DNA of 64,000 nucleotides from Planctomycetota bacterium (GTDB lineage Bacteria; Planctomycetota; PLA2; JAEUHO01), in assembly GCA_020631815.1 (NCBI GenBank), contig JACKGW010000006.1:62001-126000 (forward strand). Reading direction: 5' to 3'. The stretch's first letter is position 1. Each line of letters begins with the position of its first letter. Made by a program: the position numbers and the translations under genes. Of the stretch, positions 53,121 through 61,156 are shown piece after piece. The notes below the pieces were generated by a model. It saw nothing but the letters and a program-made list of their open reading frames with translations, made no database searches and was not told the DNA's origin.

Positions 53121-56100
53121 GTGAGCGACTCCACCCTCCCTGATCTCCGGGCCCGAGCCCTCCGTGGGCTGGCGCTGCTGCTGGCCCTCGCCCTCCTTGC
53201 CCTCCCGGGCCTGCGTCAGGTCCATGCCGACGACGACCCGACCGGGTCGCCCGCGACCGACGTCGACGAGGAGGAGCGCCTCGAGGACATCGAGCGCCAC
53301 ACGGAGCGGGGGCTGCGCGCCTTCGCACGCGGCAACCACGACGAGGTGCTGGCGCGCATGAAGCGCCTGGCCGAGCTGGCCCCCGACGACCCGCTGGCGC
53401 CGTACCTGACGCTGCGCGTGCTGACGCGGACGGGCAAGTACGAAGAGGCCGAGGCCCTGGCCAAGGAGTCCCGCGCACGTCTGCCGGAAGCCCGCTCCCT
53501 GCGGCTGGCCTGGTGGCGTCTGCTTCGCGCGCTCTCGCGCCACGACGCCGCGGGCGCCGAGGCGACCGCCTGGCTCGTGGATCACCCCGACGACCTGCCG
53601 GCCCGCGTCGTCGCGGGCTGGGCCGACGAGGCCCACGGTCGTCGGGAGCAGGCGTATGCCAGCTACGCCGAGGTCGTGAAGGCCTACCGTCCGCGCGTCA
53701 CGCTCGAAGAGGATGTCACCTGGGTCGCCGAGGCCGCGCTCGGCGCCACGCGCGTCTCCACCAGCCAGGGCGTCGACCTCAAGCAGGACGTGCTGGACCT
53801 GCTGGGGCGTCACGTGGAGGAGCACGAGAACGACCAGGACGCGTCGTTCGCGCTCGCCGAAGCATGGCGCTCCGACAAGGGCCCCATGGGCCAGGCCAAG
53901 GCGCGCTCTCGCCTGCGCCGCCTGCTCGACGACAACCCCGAGTATGCCGACGCACGCGTGGCGTCCGCGCGCATCGACCTCGTGTTCTGGCAGCAGGGCG
54001 CCGCGCTGAAGCAGCTCGACCGCGCGCTCGCTACCAACCCCAACCACGTCGATGCCTTGGCCCTTCGCGCATCCGTCAACGTCGGCAACGGCGACTACGA
54101 CGCGGCGCGCAAGGACCTGGATCGCGCAGGCCGTTTGGCCCCTGAAGATCGCGAAGTGCGCGCCGTGCGTGCCGCGCTGGAGGCGGTCCTCGGCAACACG
54201 GCGGAGCACGAGCGACTGGTCGCCGAGCTCCTGGCCTACGACCCGACCTACGGACAGGTGCACGTGCGCACGGCCGAGCTGCTCGGCGAGCGCCGCCGTC
54301 GCTACGATCTGGCAGCCGCCGAGGCGCGTCGCGCCATCGAGGTGGATCCGCACGATCCGAGCGCCTGGGTCGTCTTGGGCGAGGCCCTGATGAACCTGGG
54401 CGAGACAGACGCCGCGCGCGAAGCGTTCGGCAAGGGTGTGTCCGCCAGCAAGCGGCACAAGGACGTCCACCGCGACAACTGGATCCGTGTCCTGGACGGC
54501 GTGATCCCGCAGCTGAAGACCCTGGAGACGCCGCACTTCATCATCCGCCTGCCCGCCCGCGAGGCAGGCGTCATGCAGCACTACCTTCCGCAGCTGCTCG
54601 AGGCCTCCTGGCAGGTCCTGGGAGACAAGTACGGCTACGAGGTCGAGACGCCCATCCACGTCGACGCGTTCGAGCGATCCGACGACTTCAGCGTCCGCAG
54701 CATCGGCGTCCCCGGCCTGCCCGCTCTCGGCGTCTGCTTCGGCCGTGTCATCACGCTGCTCGGTCCGACGGCCATGCCGATGGGCAGCTTCTCCTGGTCC
54801 CGAACCGCGTGGCACGAGTACGCCCACGTCGTCACGCTGCAGGAGAGCCAGGGACAAGTGCCCCGCTGGCTCACGGAGGGCTTGAGCGTCTTCGAAGAGC
54901 AGCAGCGCAAGGACATCTGGGGGCGGGACATGGAGCGTCAGCTCTTCGACCGCTACCACAACGACCGCCTGCTGCGCATGGGCGCGATCAACCAGGCCTT
55001 CCAGGGGCCCGACATCCTGTTTGCCTACTACCAGGGTGGGCTCATCGCGGATCAGCTGCTGGGCGACCGGGGCTTCGCCGTGATCCCGGCCATGCTCCGC
55101 GAGTTCGCCAAGGACCGGCCCACGGCCGACGTCTTCCGCGAAGTGCTCGGTGTCGACCTCGATACGTACGACGCGACGTTCCGTGCCTACGTCAACGACT
55201 TGGTGAAGGACTACAAGATGGTCCCCACGTGGGACCAGGAGACGCTGCAAGCGCTCGAGGAACGCGTGCGCAAGGCACCGGACGACGCGGAGAGCTGGAT
55301 CCGTCTGGCCTGGGCCCACTACCAGCGCGACCGCGGCGTCGACGCCGGAGCTGCGCTGGCCAAGGCCAAGGCACTCACGCCCGACGCACCGCTCGTGCAG
55401 CTCCTGCTCGGCCGCTTCGCTGCCGACAGCGGCCATCACGAGAAGGCCCAGGAGCACTACAAGGCGTTCCTCGATGGCGGCAACGACGACCTCGAGATGC
55501 GCCTGTACCTGGCCGACCGGGCCGTGCGCGGCGAGGGCGGTGGCATGGCCGCCGCGATCGACCACCTGAAGGCCGCCAAGGCTTGCTTCCCGCCCTACGC
55601 CGGCAAGGGCAACGCGTACTTGGCGCTCGCCAAGATCTACCGCGGCACGGGCGACATGAAGGCGGCGCTGGCCGAGCTCGAGGCCTATACGCGTGTGCAG
55701 CCCCACGACTTCAAGGCTCGCAAGGAGCTGATGTCCCAGGCGCGGACCGAGAAGCGATGGGAAGACGTGGCCCGCCTCGGTGAAGAGATGGTGGACATCT
55801 GTCCCTTCGGCACGGGTGCGGCGCTGCGCACCGGCGAGGCGCGTCCGGACATGGAGTTCCATCGCTGGACGGCAGAAGCCCTCCAGGAGCTGGGTCGCAA
55901 GGACGAAGCGCTGCGCGAACGCCGCGTGCAGGTCGAGCTGGGTTGGTTGCTCCGCGAAGAGGAGCGCCTGGACGCCGGCATGCTGGACGACCTGATGGCA
56001 CTGGGCGACGCCGCACTCGACGCAGGCCTCCCCGACGACGCCCTCGAAGCCGCCCTGGCCGGGATCCGCCTCTCCCCCGATCATCTGGGTTCGCGTACCC

Positions 56101-56138
56101 TCAAGCAGAGGGCACTCGAAGCAGGCGGGGGCCGGTGA
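53121..56138 (+). CDS. Secreted TPR protein with peptidase MA-like domain
   Basis: A 1005-residue protein with signal peptide (LALLLALALLALPGLRQVHA). TPR repeats run over about 40-440 (ALATNPNHVDALALRASVNV; AIEVDPHDPSAWVVLGEALM). The gluzincin-type peptidase domain is at about 460-680 with HEYAH at 565-569 (H565, E566, H569) and the third ligand region LTEGLSVFEEQQ. A second TPR block ends the protein. The HExxH arrangement matches the peptidase MA family found mostly in planctomycetes. The stop overlaps the dnaA-like GTG by 4 bp. Confidence 0.75.
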   Translation: MSDSTLPDLRARALRGLALLLALALLALPGLRQVHADDDPTGSPATDVDEEERLEDIERHTERGLRAFARGNHDEVLARMKRLAELAPDDPLAPYLTLRVLTRTGKYEEAEALAKESRARLPEARSLRLAWWRLLRALSRHDAAGAEATAWLVDHPDDLPARVVAGWADEAHGRREQAYASYAEVVKAYRPRVTLEEDVTWVAEAALGATRVSTSQGVDLKQDVLDLLGRHVEEHENDQDASFALAEAWRSDKGPMGQAKARSRLRRLLDDNPEYADARVASARIDLVFWQQGAALKQLDRALATNPNHVDALALRASVNVGNGDYDAARKDLDRAGRLAPEDREVRAVRAALEAVLGNTAEHERLVAELLAYDPTYGQVHVRTAELLGERRRRYDLAAAEARRAIEVDPHDPSAWVVLGEALMNLGETDAAREAFGKGVSASKRHKDVHRDNWIRVLDGVIPQLKTLETPHFIIRLPAREAGVMQHYLPQLLEASWQVLGDKYGYEVETPIHVDAFERSDDFSVRSIGVPGLPALGVCFGRVITLLGPTAMPMGSFSWSRTAWHEYAHVVTLQESQGQVPRWLTEGLSVFEEQQRKDIWGRDMERQLFDRYHNDRLLRMGAINQAFQGPDILFAYYQGGLIADQLLGDRGFAVIPAMLREFAKDRPTADVFREVLGVDLDTYDATFRAYVNDLVKDYKMVPTWDQETLQALEERVRKAPDDAESWIRLAWAHYQRDRGVDAGAALAKAKALTPDAPLVQLLLGRFAADSGHHEKAQEHYKAFLDGGNDDLEMRLYLADRAVRGEGGGMAAAIDHLKAAKACFPPYAGKGNAYLALAKIYRGTGDMKAALAELEAYTRVQPHDFKARKELMSQARTEKRWEDVARLGEEMVDICPFGTGAALRTGEARPDMEFHRWTAEALQELGRKDEALRERRVQVELGWLLREEERLDAGMLDDLMALGDAALDAGLPDDALEAALAGIRLSPDHLGSRTLKQRALEAGGGR

Positions 56139-57469
56139 ACGCGACGATCCGCGAGATCCAGGACGGCTTGAAGGCGGAGCTCGTAGAGGCGGTGGGTCGC
56201 CACCGCTTCCGCTTGTGGTTCCGCGACCTGGCCGTCTCCGACGTCGACGGCGAGCAAGTCGTGCTCGACGTCCCGAGCGACGTCCATCTGGCGTGGATGC
56301 AGGTCACGTTCGGCGACGTGCTGCGCCAGGCCTGCGAGCGCGTGCTGGGCGAGGGCGTCCACGTGGACGTGCGCGTCAGCAGCGAGGCGGCGCGTCGGGG
56401 TGCGCTTCGCGATCGTCTTCCGCAGAAGCCGGGGGAATGGGAAGCGCGTCTCGCCGAGCACCGGCCCGCGCCGACCTTCGAGGGGTTCGTCGCAGACAGC
56501 GCCAACCGCTTTGCGCTGCTGCTCCTCGAGCGCCTTGCCACGGCTGGCGCCAACGCCACGCGCGGCCCCCTGGTGGTGGTCGGCCCGCCCGGCAGCGGCA
56601 AGACGCATCTCTTGCAGGCCGCGGCCGACGTGCGGGGCCGTCGCTCACCGGGAGCGGTTGCGCTGCTTGACGCCCAAGGCCTCACGCAGCGCTACGTCTC
56701 CGCACTTCGTGCGCGCGACCTGGATGCCGTTCGCGCCTTCGAGCTGTCGCTCGGAGAGCGCGAGCTCGTGTTGCTGGACGGCTTGGAGGAGCTCGCCGAC
56801 CGTGCCGCCACGCAAGAGGAGCTGGTTCGCCTGCTCGACAAGAGCAGCGGCGACACTGGACCGTGCTGGGTGCTGGCCTCGCGCGTCGCGCCTGCCGAGC
56901 TCGGCGGGCTGTCCGAGCGCCTGCGATGTCGGCTTGCGGCGGGCCTCGAGGCGCGTTTGCGCGCCCCGTCCGACACGGTGCTGGATGAGATCCTGGTGCG
57001 CCGCGCTGCCGCCCAGGCCCAAGTCGTGCCCGACGACGTGAGGCAGGCCATTCGCCGCCGTAGCACGTCCGTGCCGGGTGCCGTGGCCTTGGTCGACCGT
57101 TGGGCCCTCGGCTCGCGCCTGGCCGGCGAGGCGCTGGACGCCACGTGGCTCGAAGAGGTGGCGCCCGGCGTCTCCCTGACGCCGAGCGAAGAGGTCGTAC
57201 GGCGCGTCAAGCAAGTCGTCGCCGAGCACTTCGGCGTCGAGGGTCGCTGGCTCGAGCGGCCCACCAAGCTGCGCCAGGCGGCGTTCCCGCGTCGCGTGGC
57301 GATGTACCTCGTGTACCGGGCCTGCGCCTTGCCGCTCGGCCGGCTCGGCGAGGCGTTCGGGCTGCGCAGCCACAGCAGCGTCAGCCGCGCCGTCCAGGAG
57401 GTGCGCACGCTGCGCGAGCGTGACGCTGGCGTCGAGCAGATGCTCGACGGGCTCTTGGCCCGGGTCTGA
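56135..57469 (+). CDS. dnaA: DnaA-like replication initiator AAA+ protein
   Basis: A 444-residue protein with the four-domain DnaA plan. Domain I covers about 1-80 (EIQDGLKAELVEAVGRHRFR, then WFRDLAV). Domain III has the P-loop GPPGSGKT at 150-157 and Walker B VLLDGLEEL (D215 then G216). The arginine-finger region reads ERLRCRLAAGLEARLRAP. Domain IV near 385-425 has PRRVAMYLVYRACALPLGRL and GLRSHSSVSRAVQEV, close to the DnaA signature. Normal DnaA has two acids at Walker B; here the second is glycine. It may be the only DnaA or a paralogue. No DnaA boxes were seen nearby. Next comes tmk after 123 bp. Confidence 0.75.
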   Translation: MNATIREIQDGLKAELVEAVGRHRFRLWFRDLAVSDVDGEQVVLDVPSDVHLAWMQVTFGDVLRQACERVLGEGVHVDVRVSSEAARRGALRDRLPQKPGEWEARLAEHRPAPTFEGFVADSANRFALLLLERLATAGANATRGPLVVVGPPGSGKTHLLQAAADVRGRRSPGAVALLDAQGLTQRYVSALRARDLDAVRAFELSLGERELVLLDGLEELADRAATQEELVRLLDKSSGDTGPCWVLASRVAPAELGGLSERLRCRLAAGLEARLRAPSDTVLDEILVRRAAAQAQVVPDDVRQAIRRRSTSVPGAVALVDRWALGSRLAGEALDATWLEEVAPGVSLTPSEEVVRRVKQVVAEHFGVEGRWLERPTKLRQAAFPRRVAMYLVYRACALPLGRLGEAFGLRSHSSVSRAVQEVRTLRERDAGVEQMLDGLLARV

Positions 57470-57579
57470 CGGCGCCGCTTCGCGGGCCTCGCGCACCCAC
57501 GACGAGGACAGGCCGCGAGGTCCCGGGCCCATGCCCGTCGGAGCCGCGTGCGGATGGCGCCGGCGGGGGGGTGGGTCGG

Positions 57580-57585
57580 TAGCCT
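57580..57585 (+). promoter_or_regulatory. Putative -10 box of tmk (leaderless)
   Basis: TAGCCT ends 7 nt before the ATG at 57593, again without a Shine-Dalgarno sequence. It supports that start over the in-frame ATG at 57548. Confidence 0.5.
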
Positions 57586-57592
57586 CTGGCCG

Positions 57593-58228
57593 ATGACGAC
57601 GCGCGGCTGCTTCGTGGTGCTGGACGGTCCCGATGGGGGCGGCAAGACGACCCAGGCCCTGCGCTTGGTGCGCCGCCTCCAGGCGGCAGGTCGCGACGTG
57701 CTGCACGTGCGCGATCCCGGCAGCACCGTCGTCGGCGAGCGCATTCGCGACGTCCTGCTCGACCCCGCTCTGGGTGAGGTGGTCCCGATGTGCGAGATGC
57801 TGCTCTACCAAGCTGCGCGAGCGCAGCTGGCACGCGGCACGATCGGGCCCGCGCTGGACGCCGGGCGCGACGTCGTGTGCGAGCGCTGGCACTACGCGAC
57901 CACGGCCTACCAAGCCTTCGGTGGCGGGGTTCCGCGCGAGGCCGTGGTGCTCACGAGCGAGCTCGCCACGGGGGGCGTCGAGCCGCACGCCGCCCTGCTC
58001 CTCGATGTGGCGGCCGACGTCGCCGCCCAGCGCATGGACCGCCCCAAGGACCGCATCGAGGCACGTGCCCGCAGCTACCGCGACCGCGTGGCCGAGGGCT
58101 TCCGCGAGGTGTTCGCCGAGGACCCGTCCCGGCGACACGTGATCGACGCGTCCGCGTCTCCGGACGAGGTCGAGGCCGCCATCTGGCGACATGTGGAGCC
58201 GCTGCTGTCGGGGGAGCCGCGTCCATGA
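57593..58228 (+). CDS. tmk: Thymidylate kinase
   Basis: A 211-residue dTMP kinase. The P-loop is GPDGGGKT from residue 12. DVVCERWHYATTAYQ replaces the common DR(Y/F) motif with ERW. FLDV-like LLLDVAADVAAQR and RMDRPKDRIEARARSYRDRV complete the lid. It phosphorylates dTMP with ATP. The ATG at 57593 follows a TAGCCT box. It is coupled to holB by a 4-bp overlap, a frequent arrangement in bacteria. Confidence 0.9.
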   Translation: MTTRGCFVVLDGPDGGGKTTQALRLVRRLQAAGRDVLHVRDPGSTVVGERIRDVLLDPALGEVVPMCEMLLYQAARAQLARGTIGPALDAGRDVVCERWHYATTAYQAFGGGVPREAVVLTSELATGGVEPHAALLLDVAADVAAQRMDRPKDRIEARARSYRDRVAEGFREVFAEDPSRRHVIDASASPDEVEAAIWRHVEPLLSGEPRP

Positions 58229-59223
58229 CGGCTGCCGTGGACCCCGCGGAGCCCTTCCCGGTCCTGGGCGACCGCGGACCGCGTCTTGCCGCGGCCTTGT
58301 CTGCGGGGCGCGTGCCACCGGCTTGGATCGTGGCGGGGCCCGACGAAGAAGCCGGCGACGTGCTGGCGCTCGAGATCGCCACGTGGCTGACGGAGCCCGA
58401 GGTCACGCGGCGCGATGCGGTTCGCGCACGCATCCTCGCCGGTGCGCACCCCGACGTGCATCGCGTGCGCCGCGACAAGCCCACGGTGATCTCCGTGGCG
58501 GCGCTGTCCGAGCATCTCGAGCGTGCCCACTCGACGCCGCGGGAAGGAGCGCGCCAGGTGTTCATCGTGACCCCGGCCGACGCTCTCGAGCCCGAGGGGA
58601 TCGCGCGCTACTTGAAGACGCTGGAGGAACCGCCGGACCGCACGACGTTCCTGCTCGTCACGTCGCGTCCCCAACGACTTCCAACGGCCGTGACGAGTCG
58701 CTGCCAAGTGCTCGTCGTGCCGCCGCTACCCGCCGCGGAGCTTGCTGCAGCGCTCGTCGCCGAGGGCTTCGACGAGGAGCCCGCACGCGATGCCGCGAAG
58801 CGAGCCGGCGGCTCCCTGGCGCGCGCGCGTCGCTTGTTGGACGGCGGGCTGCTCGACGCATTCGATCGCTTCGTCGACCTGGCCCTCGACGTGCAGCCGC
58901 GCACGACCGAGGCCGTCGCCATGTTGGATGCGGCTTGCAGGGCGTGCGCGAAGGCCGCCGACGACGTGCCCTTGTTCGTCATCGTCCAAGAGGTCGTGCG
59001 CCTTGCGATGGTGCTCGCGCGCGACGTTGCTGCTGGCGAGCTCACCGGTGTGGCAGGTACGTGGGCCGAGCGCGGCGCGACACCGGATGCAGCCCTGGCG
59101 TTCGCCGAAGAGGTCGACGAGCTCTCGGGTGCGGCGGCCGTGCACGTCGCGCCGAGCGTCGTGGTGGCAGAGCTGTCGCGTCGGCTGCGACGTGCCGCGG
59201 GCACGAAGCGCACGAGCCCCTGA
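58225..59223 (+). CDS. holB: DNA polymerase III delta-prime-like subunit
   Basis: A 332-residue clamp-loader subunit. The fold is seen through ILAGAHPDVHRVRRDKPTVI, VFIVTPADALEPEGIARYLK, TLEEPPDRTTFLLVTSRPQR and LPTAVTSRCQVLVVPPLP (the SRC motif with the arginine finger). The P-loop is degenerate (AGPDEEAGD), as in other delta-prime proteins that do not bind ATP, and the usual cysteine zinc finger is missing. Adjacent tmk supports the name. Stop TGA at 59221-59223. Confidence 0.85.
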   Translation: MTAAVDPAEPFPVLGDRGPRLAAALSAGRVPPAWIVAGPDEEAGDVLALEIATWLTEPEVTRRDAVRARILAGAHPDVHRVRRDKPTVISVAALSEHLERAHSTPREGARQVFIVTPADALEPEGIARYLKTLEEPPDRTTFLLVTSRPQRLPTAVTSRCQVLVVPPLPAAELAAALVAEGFDEEPARDAAKRAGGSLARARRLLDGGLLDAFDRFVDLALDVQPRTTEAVAMLDAACRACAKAADDVPLFVIVQEVVRLAMVLARDVAAGELTGVAGTWAERGATPDAALAFAEEVDELSGAAAVHVAPSVVVAELSRRLRRAAGTKRTSP

Positions 59224-59382
59224 CGTAGGCATTCGTCAGCGCCCCGGGCCCGCGCCTGTCAGGCATCCGTCAGTTGCCTGCGGGCTCTGCTACGGTTCGG
59301 GGCCTCGCTGGACGATTTTGGCTTCGGGCCGAACCAAGCCGCCGGGCTAGGTTGGGCCCTCCCCGGGGAGGCGGGGTCTTCC

Positions 59383-59763
59383 ATGGACAAGGATGCACTC
59401 ATCCTCAAGCTCGTGCGTGCGTATCCGCGGTTCCGGCCGGAGGCGTACCACTTCGTCTTCGAGGCCCTCGACTACACGCTCGAGGTACGTGGTGGCACGC
59501 GCCGCCATGTGACGGGCCAGGAGATCATGGAAGGCGTACGCCGCTTGGCCCTCGAGCGGTTCGGCTATCTGGCGCGTCCCGTCTTGGCAGCGTGGGGCGT
59601 GCACGCGACGGCCGACTTCGGCGAGATCGTGTTCCAGCTCATCGACGTCGACCTGCTGCAGCGCACGGCCGACGACCGACGCGAAGACTTCGTCGGCCTC
59701 TACGACTTTGCCGAGGCCTTTGATCATGCTTTCGACGACGACCTCAGCCACGTCGAGATTTAG
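59383..59763 (+). CDS. Minf_1886 family protein
   Basis: A 126-residue conserved protein of the Minf_1886 type. Diagnostic blocks: RFRPEAYHFVFEALDYTLE, HVTGQEIMEGVRRLALERFG, LAAWGVHATADFGEIVFQLI and EDFVGLYDFAEAFDHAF. The family is small, of unknown function and, to my knowledge, found mainly in Planctomycetota and Verrucomicrobiota, which supports the taxonomic guess. GGGGAGG lies about 14 nt upstream of the ATG. The 159-bp upstream gap shows no clear element. Confidence 0.75.
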   Translation: MDKDALILKLVRAYPRFRPEAYHFVFEALDYTLEVRGGTRRHVTGQEIMEGVRRLALERFGYLARPVLAAWGVHATADFGEIVFQLIDVDLLQRTADDRREDFVGLYDFAEAFDHAFDDDLSHVEI

Positions 59764-59801
59764 TACGTGTGATGCCCGGGGTACGGGCGTGCGGCTTGCC
59801 A

Positions 59802-59893
59802 GATGCTCGGTCCCGCACCGCCATCGGCTCCTCGAGTGAACAGACCACGAGTCGTCGCCGATGGCGGCGCGCTACCGTCGCCCTGGCAACCCG
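59802..59893 (+). repeat. Bipartite repeat (element F2)
   Basis: Blocks 59802-59833 and 59843-59893 are the counterpart of F1 at 27301-27425, in the opposite orientation. They match at 31 of 32 positions in the first block; the second is also near identical up to its final bases. Here only 9 bp separate the blocks, against 42 in F1. GCCATCGGC pairs with GCCGATGGC to make a stem. Confidence 0.75.
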
Positions 59894-59956
59894 ATTCGTG
59901 TCGAGAGCGACTTGATCCGATCGGCGTCCGCGCCTCCTTGATCGAATGCACGTGGG

Positions 59957-60142
59957 ACGAGCCGGGTGAGATCTTTGCTTCACGCTCCCTTGGGTGGGGA
60001 CACCTCAGTGCGCTTTGCCGCGTGAAGAGGAGATCTCACCGGGCTCGGTACGCGAGCCACAGGGGACCCGAACCGCACCCACCCGGCGCCTCGCGGACTC
60101 GTCGCGTGAAGAGGAGATCTCACCGGGCTCGGTAGGCGAGCC
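59957..60142. repeat. Cluster of three D-family repeats
   Basis: Copies lie at 59957-59985 (minus orientation, diverged), 60019-60058 and 60103-60142 (both plus). The two plus copies share CGTGAAGAGGAGATCTCACC and then GGGCTCGGTA, followed by a GGCTCG..CGAGCC hairpin. D1 at 26951-26981 is the fourth copy. Copies are separated by non-repeated GC-rich sequence. Confidence 0.75.
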
Positions 60143-60257
60143 AAAGGGAACCCGATCCACAGGCATCGTCCGCATCCGATACGCGAGCCACAGGGATCCC
60201 GAACCACGGACATCGTCCGCATCCGATACGCGAGCCCCAGGGATCCCGATCAACAGG
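60053..60257 (+). repeat. Imperfect direct repeats GCGAGCCACAGGGATCCCGA
   Basis: Four copies begin at 60053, 60137, 60183 and 60230. The last two lie within a 47-bp tandem unit that also repeats CATCGTCCGCATCCGATAC (from 60164 and 60211). A weaker fifth copy, GGGCTCCAGGGACCTCGATC, is at 60374-60393. No palindromic leader or spacer regularity suggests CRISPR; it is a local amplification of an intergenic element. Confidence 0.7.
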
Positions 60258-60278
60258 CCATCTGCCTACGCCAGGGGA

Positions 60279-60367
60279 GGAGCCTGGGAATTCTTCGACG
60301 AATCGCCGCGAGAGGCCTGCGCACGTCGGCAGGCGCTCGGCGATTCGTTGAAGGAATCCCTGGCTCC
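60279..60367. repeat. 89-bp stem-loop repeat (element B2)
   Basis: Arms 60279-60308 and 60338-60367 pair at 26 of 30 positions around a 29-nt loop. The left arm starts GGAGCCTGGGAATTCTTCGA, sharing the GGGAATTCTTC core with B1. It lies 70 bp beyond the stop of the minus-strand laccase-domain gene, between convergent genes. Confidence 0.8.
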
Positions 60368-60436
60368 GTAGACGGGCTCCAGGGACCTCGATCCACGGAC
60401 CGAGGTCGACCCATGGTCCGACGGCGGGCGAAGGGG

Positions 60437-61156
60437 CTACTCCCGCCAGCCGGCCAGGAGGAGGTGGCGGCCGGAGCGGGGGCCGTCGCGGCGGAAGCTG
60501 TGCCAGGCGGGGTCGGTGTAGGTGCAGATCGGGGCGCGGGAGAGGTGGTCGGGGGCGAGGCCCGCGGCGAGGAGCTGGGCCTCGAGGAGCACGCCGAGGT
60601 CCACGCCCGCGTGGCCGGGGCGGGTGGGCGTGACGGCGCGGTCGTAGGCGGCGGCGTCGACGGTTCGGGCCAGGGCCTCGAGGACGGGCTCGTCCACTTC
60701 GTACGAGCGGCCCGAGATGCCGGGGCCGATCCACGCACGGACCTGCGTGGGCTCGGCGCCCAGGGCGATCAGCGCGTCGAGGGCGCGGAGCACGATCCGC
60801 TCCGCCGTGCCCCGCCAGCCGCTGTGGACCAGGGCCAGGCGGCGGCCGCCGGGGTCCACGACCAGCACCCCGGGGCAGTCGGCCCCCAGCACGCCACCGA
60901 GGAGCCCGGGGCGGTCGAGGAGCAAGGCGTCGCAGGGCGTGCCGACACAGTCGGGTCCCCGCACGTGGTGCACGGCCGCGCCGTGGACTTGCTTGGGCGT
61001 GACGAGGGCCGGGAAGCCGAGGCGACGGGCGATGTCCGCCCGCGCGACCGCGTCCACGGCGGGGCGGCCCAGCGCACCGTGGACGAGGCCCGGGATGTCC
61101 TCCAGGGCCTCGTCGTGCAGGAGCGCCCCCGCGAGATCGGGGGCGTCGTCGATCAC
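60437..61156 (-). CDS. pgeF: Peptidoglycan editing factor / purine nucleoside phosphorylase (laccase-domain) PgeF
   Basis: A 239-residue YfiH/laccase-domain protein. The metal-binding signature is intact: TPKQVHGAAVHHV, GADCPGVLVVDPGG, and VHSGWRGTAERI. WIGPGISGRSYEV is also typical. Family members act on purine nucleosides, and in E. coli the homologue removes wrong serine-containing muropeptides. The GTG at 61156 overlaps the end of the protease gene as GTGA, so the two are co-transcribed. Confidence 0.85.
   Translation of the reverse strand: MIDDAPDLAGALLHDEALEDIPGLVHGALGRPAVDAVARADIARRLGFPALVTPKQVHGAAVHHVRGPDCVGTPCDALLLDRPGLLGGVLGADCPGVLVVDPGGRRLALVHSGWRGTAERIVLRALDALIALGAEPTQVRAWIGPGISGRSYEVDEPVLEALARTVDAAAYDRAVTPTRPGHAGVDLGVLLEAQLLAAGLAPDHLSRAPICTYTDPAWHSFRRDGPRSGRHLLLAGWRE

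Noticed and set aside
53028..56084. Upstream extension of the squalene-cyclase-like protein to 1509 residues
   Set aside because: It is antisense to the TPR peptidase gene. The signal peptide at 53027 marks the true start.
57470..57592. Possible replication origin beside the dnaA-like gene
   Set aside because: I found no TTATCCACA-like boxes and no AT-rich stretch in this gap or in 53028-53120.
60053..60257. Possible CRISPR array
   Set aside because: Repeat intervals vary (84, 46, 47 bp), copies are imperfect, no cas genes are near, and the spacers themselves are repeated.
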